DNA of 64,000 bases from positions 1 through 64,000 of the forward strand of contig JABCZG010000026.1 in NCBI GenBank assembly GCA_013289835.1. The letters are read 5' to 3'. Position numbers and translations under genes: made by a program. The stretch is from Acidobacteriota bacterium (GTDB lineage Bacteria; Acidobacteriota; Terriglobia; Acidiferrales; UBA7541). Below are positions 58,403-64,000 of the stretch, piece by piece (position 1 is the stretch's first letter; the number at the start of each line of letters is the position of its first letter). The notes below the pieces were generated by a model. The model saw only the letters and a program-made list of their open reading frames with translations, made no database searches and was not told the origin of the DNA.

Positions 58403-60034
58403 TTACTCCCACTTCCAGTCAGCGAATTGTTCGCGGAGGGCTAGTTTTTTGAATTTGCCAACAGAGGTTCGTGGGATGGCATCTACGAAGACGAAGGCGT
58501 CTGGCAGCTGCCACTTGGCAAAGGATTTGGCGAGAAAGGCGCGCAGTTCTTCGGGAGTGGAGGTAGCGCCGTCCTTGAGGACCACGGCGGCGAGCGGACG
58601 CTCCTGCCATTTGGGGTGCGGGATGCCGACGACGCAGGCTTCTTTGACGGCGGGGTGACCCATCAAGGCGTTTTCCAGGTCCACGGAGCTGATCCATTCG
58701 CCTCCGGACTTCACCAAATCCTTGGCGCGGTCAACAATCTTAATGATGCCTTCGTCGTCCAGCGTGGCAACGTCACCGGTCTTGAACCAGCCATCCGCGG
58801 TCCAGCGATTCGCCTGATCGGGAGCATTGTAGTAGCTGGCGGCCACCCACGGGCCGCGCACTTCCAGCTCGCCAGGTGTGTCGCCATCGCGCGGGGCTTC
58901 GACGGAAGTGCCGCCGGGGCCATCCGGACGCATCACGCGGAGCTCCACAAAAGGGCTGGGCCAGCCCTGTTTGGCGCGGACTTCGTATTGCTGGTCGGGG
59001 GTCCAGCCACGCATGTGCGCTTTGAGCTTGCCGACGGTGGCCAGCGGCGTGGTTTCCGTCATGCCCCACAGATGCAGGATGCAGAGCCCATGCTTATCGA
59101 GCGCGCGCATCAGCCGCTCCGGCGGCGCGGTGCCGCCGCAAACGATGCGGACCGGCGAAGCGCGTTTCCAGCGCTCCGGATTTTTCTCCAAAGCAGCGAG
59201 TACACCCAGCCAGACCGTGGGCACCCCGCACGCAACGGTCACCATCTCCTGGCTCATGAGATCGAGAACGCTCTCCGCGTCCACATTGGGTCCGGGCAAA
59301 ATTAAGCGTGCGCCGGTCATGACGCACGTGTACGGCAGGCCCCAGGCATTGGCGTGAAACATCGGGGCCACCGGTAGCACCGTGTCGTGATGACTGACCG
59401 CGAAGGAGTCCACGCCGGCTTCCGCCAGCGAATGGAGCACCAGGGCGCGATGCGAGTAGATGACCCCTTTCGAATTGCCGGTTGTGCCGGACGTGAAGCA
59501 CATGGCCGCCCCGTCGTTTTCATCAATGGGCGGGTAGCGAAACTCGCCGCTGGCTCCGGCGAGTAATTCTTCATAGTTCAGAAAACCTTCGGGAACGTTG
59601 CCGCAACCATAAGGAACCACGATGACGCGTTCGAACGGCACGTCGTTGCGGAATTTTTCGTAAACGGGCAGAAGCACGTCGTCAATCAAAAGAAAGCGGT
59701 CGCCCGCATGATTCGCGATGGCGGCAATTTCATGCGGATGGAGGCGCAAATTCAAAGTGTGCAAAATGCCGCCGGCGCAGGGCACGCCGAAGAAAGCCTC
59801 CAAGTGGCCGGAGTGATTCCACATCATGGAAGCGACGCGGTCGCCGGATTTCAGTCCAAGTTTAGTAAGTGCTTCCGAGAGTTGGCGCGCACGGCGATAA
59901 AATTCGCCGTAACAAGTGCGTACGATGGATTTGTCCGGCTTGCGGGAAACGATTTCGACACGCGAAAAAAGTTTTCCGGCGCGCTCCAAAATAGTTGGCA
60001 GCGTCAGCGGAAAATCCATCATCGTGCCGCGCAT
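58403..60034 (-). CDS. Fatty-acyl-CoA ligase (AMP-binding)
   Basis: A 543-residue ANL-superfamily enzyme. AMCFTSGTTGNSKGVIYSHRA is the P-loop-like A3 motif. LHLWGMTETTPLATVG is A5, WFKTGDVATLDDEGIIKIVDRAKDLVKSGGEWISSVDLE is A7/A8, and the C-terminal Lys is in TSVGKFKKLALREQ. The motif order and GMTET context suggest medium- or long-chain fatty acids. It activates the acid to acyl-AMP and then acyl-CoA. A GAGAGGA precedes the ATG at 60034. Confidence 0.92.
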   Translation of the reverse strand: MRGTMMDFPLTLPTILERAGKLFSRVEIVSRKPDKSIVRTCYGEFYRRARQLSEALTKLGLKSGDRVASMMWNHSGHLEAFFGVPCAGGILHTLNLRLHPHEIAAIANHAGDRFLLIDDVLLPVYEKFRNDVPFERVIVVPYGCGNVPEGFLNYEELLAGASGEFRYPPIDENDGAAMCFTSGTTGNSKGVIYSHRALVLHSLAEAGVDSFAVSHHDTVLPVAPMFHANAWGLPYTCVMTGARLILPGPNVDAESVLDLMSQEMVTVACGVPTVWLGVLAALEKNPERWKRASPVRIVCGGTAPPERLMRALDKHGLCILHLWGMTETTPLATVGKLKAHMRGWTPDQQYEVRAKQGWPSPFVELRVMRPDGPGGTSVEAPRDGDTPGELEVRGPWVAASYYNAPDQANRWTADGWFKTGDVATLDDEGIIKIVDRAKDLVKSGGEWISSVDLENALMGHPAVKEACVVGIPHPKWQERPLAAVVLKDGATSTPEELRAFLAKSFAKWQLPDAFVFVDAIPRTSVGKFKKLALREQFADWKWE

Positions 60035-60309
60035 AGTTCCTCTCGGCTGGGAAAGTAGTTTGCGCGCATCGTATCATTTTTCAGCGGCGAAGGTGAAAAG
60101 CGCGGGAGTTCGAACGCTGAGATTCCGTGGCTTTGCATGCAGAATTTCCCGTTGCAAAAGAGGTCAATTTCCGGGAGGATGCCACAGACCGCTGAAGTGC
60201 CGGTCTCGCTCCCGCGGCGGCCCCGTGTGTCCGCCACCCCGTGATCGAAAGCTGTCCCTTCGGCGCGCTCCGCGACTCGCACTTGGGTTCCGGGCAGAAG
60301 GAGTGAGAG

Positions 60310-60702
60310 GTGAAGAAGCTCTACATCGGGAATCTTCCGTTTTCCGCGACGGAAGAACAGTTGAACGAGTGGTTCTCGCAAATCGGTGTAACCCCTTCGG
60401 GCGTCAATCTCATCCGCGATCGTTTCACGGGCCAGTCGCGCGGCTTTGCGTTCGTCGAAGTGAATGCTGACGAAGACGCGGAGCGCGCGATCAACTCCTT
60501 GAACGGGCAGAATTTCGGCGGGCGGAACCTGGTGGTGAATGAAGCGCGTCCACAAGCAGAACGTGGAGGCGGTGGTGGTGGTGGGCGAGGTGGGTACGGC
60601 GGTGGGCGTGGTGGCCATGGTGGCGGCGGTGGTGGAAGAGGCGGCCACGGTGGTGGTGGCGGGCGCGGCGGCGATCGCGGCGACCGTGGCAATCGCTGGT
60701 AG
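60310..60702 (+). CDS. Glycine-rich RRM RNA-binding protein
   Basis: A 130-residue protein from a GTG at 60310 behind AAGGAG. One RRM holds RNP2 (KLYIGNLPF) and RNP1 (RGFAFVEV) with SATEEQLNEWFSQIG and DAERAINSLNGQNFGGRNLVVNEA. From about 82 to the end it is a Gly/Arg/His-rich tail (RGG-like). Such proteins are seen in cyanobacteria and other soil bacteria and may act as cold-shock RNA chaperones. A terminator follows. Confidence 0.93.
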   Translation: MKKLYIGNLPFSATEEQLNEWFSQIGVTPSGVNLIRDRFTGQSRGFAFVEVNADEDAERAINSLNGQNFGGRNLVVNEARPQAERGGGGGGGRGGYGGGRGGHGGGGGGRGGHGGGGGRGGDRGDRGNRW

Positions 60703-60728
60703 ACAGAAGAACAGAAACCAAGTACGCG

Positions 60729-60759
60729 GCGCCCTGGACGGGTGTAGGGCGCTTTGCTT
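60729..60759 (+). terminator. Likely terminator after the RRM gene
   Basis: GCGCCCT (60729-60735) and AGGGCGC (60746-60752) form a 7-bp stem, followed by TTTGCTT. Confidence 0.6.
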
Positions 60760-61224
60760 CCCCGGAAGACTTCTGCAGGGTATTTCTGCGCGAATCCACG
60801 CTCGATGCGGGTCTTACCTTCGGCACCCAGGCACGTCTAATCCCCTTGGATAGCTATGGTGGAAAAGTTGTGGCGCTTGGCGAAAGAGGAATTCGCGCTG
60901 GCGAACGAGTGGGAATGTGTGTAGTATCCGCGCAATTCGAATGCTGCGTTGCGGCCGATTGTTGAAAAAGTAGCTCCGCGACCAATTATTTTGAGGACGC
61001 TCCCCGCCCCCTCACGCACGAGTTGTCTTGCGAAACATTTTGCCCCGTAACGTGTTTGAAACAACAAGCAAGGAAAATGACTTGCAGGGCCAGTTGTGGA
61101 GTATATGAATAGCGCGGGAGAGCCGTGAAGTTGCCCCGCGGGCGGGAAGCACGGGACGAGCTGAAAGAACCTTTTTGGCCGGCTGTGCATCCAAATGGCA
61201 GAGCGAAACGTAGTAGAGAATAGA
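60760..61224. other. Intergenic, no gene recognised
   Basis: Between the RRM terminator and the L13e-like gene I find no supported ORF. Opposite-strand frames overlap (60837-61293) without domain content. Confidence 0.4.
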
Positions 61225-61500
61225 ATGACGACCTGGCACAAACGCGATTGGCAACAGTTTTACGAACTGGCGCGACGCCCCTGGCAGCGTCACCGGCCGC
61301 CGCGGCCGGTGTACCCGACAGGTTTGAATCGCGTGCTGCCCGCGCAGGGATTCAGTTTGTCTGAGCTGGATGATGCCGGCGTGGATCTTGATCTCGCCGA
61401 ACGGCTGGGTCTGCCGGTGGATGCCGGGCGCATCGGGGCGTATGGGCCGAACGTTACTGTACTGCGGGATTTTATCCGATCGTCCCGCCAGCCGCTGTAA
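61225..61500 (+). CDS. Small protein resembling ribosomal protein L13e
   Basis: A 91-residue protein from the ATG at 61225. The first half has WHKRDWQQFYELARRPWQRHRPPRPVYPTG. The second half, GFSLSELDDAGVDLDLAERLGLPVDAGRIG and ..NVTVLRDFI, follows the pattern of the L13e domain (GFTLEELKxAGI...A..LGI.VDxRR). L13e is an archaeal/eukaryotic large-subunit protein; bacterial stand-alone homologues are uncommon. The match is by pattern only. Confidence 0.6.
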   Translation: MTTWHKRDWQQFYELARRPWQRHRPPRPVYPTGLNRVLPAQGFSLSELDDAGVDLDLAERLGLPVDAGRIGAYGPNVTVLRDFIRSSRQPL

Positions 61501-61629
61501 TTCGAATTACCTCTTCTCTCTTCACTGAATTTCCAAGCTGAACTGTGTGCGGTGAAGATTATCTACGCTGTGTACTCCTGCGCGCAGTAGAATGCTCTCC
61601 GCTCGTTCAGCAGACCATGCGAGGCAAAT

Positions 61630-62454
61630 GTGAAACGATTCCTTCTTGCGGCGGCCTTGGCCGTTTTCTTCGCGGGAAATTCCGGGCCGGAGTATTCCAT
61701 CCAGGCCATACGATATGCCATTTCGCCGGGCTTTCCCGTCGCGGGATTGGTTGTGGGGGCACCGAAAGGCGAGAAGGTGGATATCGCCATGGTGATCTGG
61801 CTGATTCGCGGCGGAGGGCGGACGATTTTGTTTGATAGCGGATTTCACCGGGAGAAATGGCTGAAGTATTTTCCGATGACGGAGTATCTGCGGCCGGATG
61901 AGGCGGTGAAATTGGCAGGCGTGAAACCGGAAGAGGTGACGGACATCGTCATCAGCCATGCGCACTGGGATCACATGGGCGGAATCGATCTATTTCCGAA
62001 AGCGAATGTTTGGATTCAGAAGGACGAGTATCGGTATTACACCGGGGATGCGTGGCAGCCGGGAGGGAATCACGGGGGGATTGATCCGGAAGATGTGAAG
62101 GCGTTGCTGCAGGTGAATACGGAGGGGCGGGTACGGCTGGTGGATGGGGACAACGTGGAGATTTTTCCGGGGATTCGCGCGTACATCGGTGCGCGGCACA
62201 CGTATGCTTCGGAGTATCTGCGTGTCGAGGGGAATCCGACGTTTGTGCTGGCGTCGGACAATTGCTATCTGTACCGCAACCTGGCGGAACACGCGGCGAG
62301 CGCGACGTTCAGCGAGGCTGATCATGCGGCCAACATTGCGGCGCAGGCGCGGATGATCGAGCTGGCGGGCTCGGCGGATCGCGTAGTGCCCGGGCATGAC
62401 ACTCTGCAGTTTCAGAAATTTCCCACGCAAGGCCGCGTGGCAACAATCAAGTAA
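61630..62454 (+). CDS. Metallo-beta-lactamase-fold hydrolase
   Basis: A 274-residue protein from a GTG at 61630. An N-terminal hydrophobic segment (FLLAAALAVFFAGNSGP) suggests export. The zinc motif SHAHWDHMGG (His110, His112, Asp114, His115) follows VTDIVI, and ILFDSGFH and VPGHDT supply further ligands. The lengthy WIQKDEYRYYTGDAWQPGG segment resembles N-acyl-homoserine-lactone lactonase-like members. The substrate is not certain. Confidence 0.88.
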   Translation: MKRFLLAAALAVFFAGNSGPEYSIQAIRYAISPGFPVAGLVVGAPKGEKVDIAMVIWLIRGGGRTILFDSGFHREKWLKYFPMTEYLRPDEAVKLAGVKPEEVTDIVISHAHWDHMGGIDLFPKANVWIQKDEYRYYTGDAWQPGGNHGGIDPEDVKALLQVNTEGRVRLVDGDNVEIFPGIRAYIGARHTYASEYLRVEGNPTFVLASDNCYLYRNLAEHAASATFSEADHAANIAAQARMIELAGSADRVVPGHDTLQFQKFPTQGRVATIK

Positions 62455-62464
62455 GCCAACTCTA

Positions 62465-63004
62465 CTAGTGAGCGCTCGTCACATGAAGGGCTGCGTTCAT
62501 CACTGCCTGGTCGAGACGATCCAGTTCATCCTGCAACTGACCCAGTTTTGCCTGCTCGGCTCTTGACTGCTGTTCGAGGTCCATTTCTTTCATTTGCGCC
62601 TCTTGTTCCTCAGACACGAACGCTTCCATCTGCGCCTTGAGCTGCGCAATCCCGTCCTCGAATTGCTTGCGTTGCGCGTCATTCTCACTTCGATCCTTCA
62701 TGCTTTCATACTGCTTGATCTGAAATTCTTGATATTTCCTGCTATTCCGTAACTGCTCGATTGAAGATTTCGCTTCCTCCAGCCGCTGGGAGGCATGGGC
62801 AACAGCTTGCTCTTGAACGTGTAAACCATAGATGAGAATCTGCGCCTTTCGTGCGGCGATCGCGGATGTTTGGAGGTCCTGGCGCAGTTGACGAACTTCA
62901 GCCAGCAATGCCAGCAGCGTCGGCGACTCTGTCGGCGCGGCCTGACCAAGCGCGGGCGAAGAGATGAGCAAAAGGCTAAGAACAACTGACGAGGGGCGAA
63001 ACAT
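62465..63004 (-). CDS. Exported coiled-coil protein
   Basis: A 179-residue protein from the ATG at 63004, preceded by GAGGAGGT at ideal spacing. A signal peptide (VVLSLLLISSPALGQAAP) leads to an almost continuous heptad-repeat coiled coil (SIEQLRNSRKYQEFQIKQYESMKDRSENDAQRKQFEDGIAQL, LGQLQDELDRLDQAV). No enzymatic residue is present. It is convergent with the hydrolase gene ten bases away. It probably acts in the periplasm as a spacer or envelope component. Confidence 0.75.
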   Translation of the reverse strand: MFRPSSVVLSLLLISSPALGQAAPTESPTLLALLAEVRQLRQDLQTSAIAARKAQILIYGLHVQEQAVAHASQRLEEAKSSIEQLRNSRKYQEFQIKQYESMKDRSENDAQRKQFEDGIAQLKAQMEAFVSEEQEAQMKEMDLEQQSRAEQAKLGQLQDELDRLDQAVMNAALHVTSAH

Positions 63005-63164
63005 CGGGTACCTCCTCTGAACTCGTATCATTGGACTCCCAATGCTTTACCGAAGTTCCCGGTTGCCGGGGAGTGGGATACTGTATTCGCGCTGGGCGGG
63101 CTTTGTTTGCCGGTGTTGAATGAGACGGGAGAACGACGTAAAATGAGGGTTTCTCGCAGACTCC

Positions 63165-64000
63165 ATGGGCTCACCGTTTAACATCATTTCGAATGCACCA
63201 GCGATACCGATACCGGCACCGGGGGCGCACCCGCGGCCGGATTGGTTGCGGGTGAAGTTTTTCGGGGGAGAGCGGTATCAGGATCTGAAGCGCATCATGC
63301 GCACGCTGGATTTGCACACGGTGTGCGAGAGCGCGCGCTGCCCGAACATGGGGGAGTGCTGGGACCATGGCACGGCGACGTTTATGATTTTGGGGGACAT
63401 TTGTACGCGGGCGTGCGGGTTCTGCGCGGTGCCTTCGGGGAAGCCGGTCGGGCCGCCGGATGAGGACGAGCCGCTGCGCGTGGCGGAGGCCGTGGCCAAA
63501 ATGGGCTTGCGTTACGCGGTGGTGACTTCGGTGAACCGCGATGACCAGCCCGACGGCGGGGCGCACATTTTTGCACGGACGATTGAGGAGATTCGCAAGC
63601 GCGTTCCGGGCTGCAAGGTGGAAGTGCTGATCCCGGATTTTCGCGGGGATTGGGACGCGTTGGATGTGGTACTGGCGGTGCGGCCGGATATCCTCAACCA
63701 CAACACGGAGACTGTTCCACGGCTTTACCGGCAGGTGCGCAAAGGGGCGGTTTACGAGAGATCGCTGGAATTGTTGCGGCGTTCGAAAGTGGCGCATCCG
63801 GAAGTCCCGACGAAGACCGGCCTGATGCTCGGCCTCGGGGAAGAAAAAGAGGAAGTGCTCGCCACACTTGAGGATCTCGCCGCGCAGGGGACGGACATTC
63901 TTACGCTAGGCCAATACCTGCAGCCCACGCGCGAGCACTTGCCGATCGTGCGCTACGTGCATCCCGACGAGTTTGCCGAATTCAAGATTCTCGGCGAAGC
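63165..64000 (+). CDS. lipA: Lipoyl synthase (partial, cut by window end)
   Basis: The first 278 codons are present; the stop lies outside. The auxiliary cluster motif CESARCPNMGEC (Cys54, 59, 65) and the radical-SAM motif CTRACGFC (Cys80, 84, 87) are both present. VTSVNRDDQPDGGAHIFARTI, DILNHNTETVPRLYRQVRKGAVY, KTGLMLGLGEEKEEV and LTLGQYLQPTREHLPIVRYV are family blocks. It inserts sulfur into octanoyl groups on lipoyl domains. ATG at 63165. A divergent upstream gap separates it from the coiled-coil gene. No lipB is seen in the window. Confidence 0.95.
   Translation, partial: MGSPFNIISNAPAIPIPAPGAHPRPDWLRVKFFGGERYQDLKRIMRTLDLHTVCESARCPNMGECWDHGTATFMILGDICTRACGFCAVPSGKPVGPPDEDEPLRVAEAVAKMGLRYAVVTSVNRDDQPDGGAHIFARTIEEIRKRVPGCKVEVLIPDFRGDWDALDVVLAVRPDILNHNTETVPRLYRQVRKGAVYERSLELLRRSKVAHPEVPTKTGLMLGLGEEKEEVLATLEDLAAQGTDILTLGQYLQPTREHLPIVRYVHPDEFAEFKILGE

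Noticed and set aside
60491..60826. Minus-strand Pro/His-rich ORF opposite the RRM tail
   Set aside because: It is the complement of the Gly-rich repeats of the RRM gene.

Overview
The window is a bacterial chromosome segment of moderately high GC. The gene content suggests a Gram-negative soil bacterium of the Acidobacteriota: a BamA/TamA-type porin with a SurA-like chaperone and TamB, many exported carboxypeptidase-regulatory-like and DUF4097 proteins, a LysW-like zinc ribbon, and a complete acetyl-cycle arginine operon. This assignment is inference from gene families; there is no rRNA in the window.

Left accessory region (about 1-10,840). This looks like the right end of an integrative element inserted at the 3' end of tRNA-Ser(GCU). 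It holds a leftward string of overlapping small regulator genes (two XRE-type, two paralogous ribbon-helix-helix-like), a divergent XRE repressor, a DUF72 protein, a repeat-rich membrane protein, and an excisionase-like protein and tyrosine integrase beside the tRNA. Its cargo is a rightward three-gene operon: a RecA/RadB-like protein without a Walker A motif, a small helical protein, and a divergent family B DNA polymerase. The architecture parallels the ImuA-ImuB-DnaE2 mutasome but is built on a B-family polymerase. It is the most interesting system here.

Middle, mostly core (about 11-44 kb). It contains: a MacA-like adaptor and ABC ATPase with no permease beside them; a PLP decarboxylase; an RDD protein; a short exported proline-rich peptide next to a polytopic membrane protein; tRNA-Met; a diacylglycerol-kinase-like enzyme; exported proteins; an ECF sigma/anti-sigma/DUF4097 operon; a TPR membrane protein; an isoprenyl transferase; a regulator/membrane-protein pair with a palindromic operator; an operon of amino-acid permease, class V aminotransferase, L-isoaspartyl methyltransferase and glycosyltransferase; the BamA/TamA-SurA-TamB envelope operon; and an E1-like adenylyltransferase.

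Arginine operon (44.6-53.4 kb). argR, argC, argB, argD, argF, argG, argH and argJ run rightward from a promoter whose -10 lies inside an ARG-box-like palindrome. ArgJ recycles acetyl groups, so the set converts glutamate to arginine apart from carbamoyl phosphate supply.

Second accessory patch (53.5-58.3 kb). It holds a homing-endonuclease-repeat protein, then four toxin-antitoxin modules (BrnT-type, MazEF-type, VapBC and a DUF433/PIN-like pair whose toxin is frameshifted). A broken IS110 transposase abuts a broken response-regulator gene between the third and fourth modules.

Right end (58.4-64 kb). It contains an acyl-CoA ligase, a glycine-rich RRM protein, an L13e-like small protein, a metallo-beta-lactamase-fold hydrolase, a coiled-coil exported protein, and lipA, cut by the window edge.
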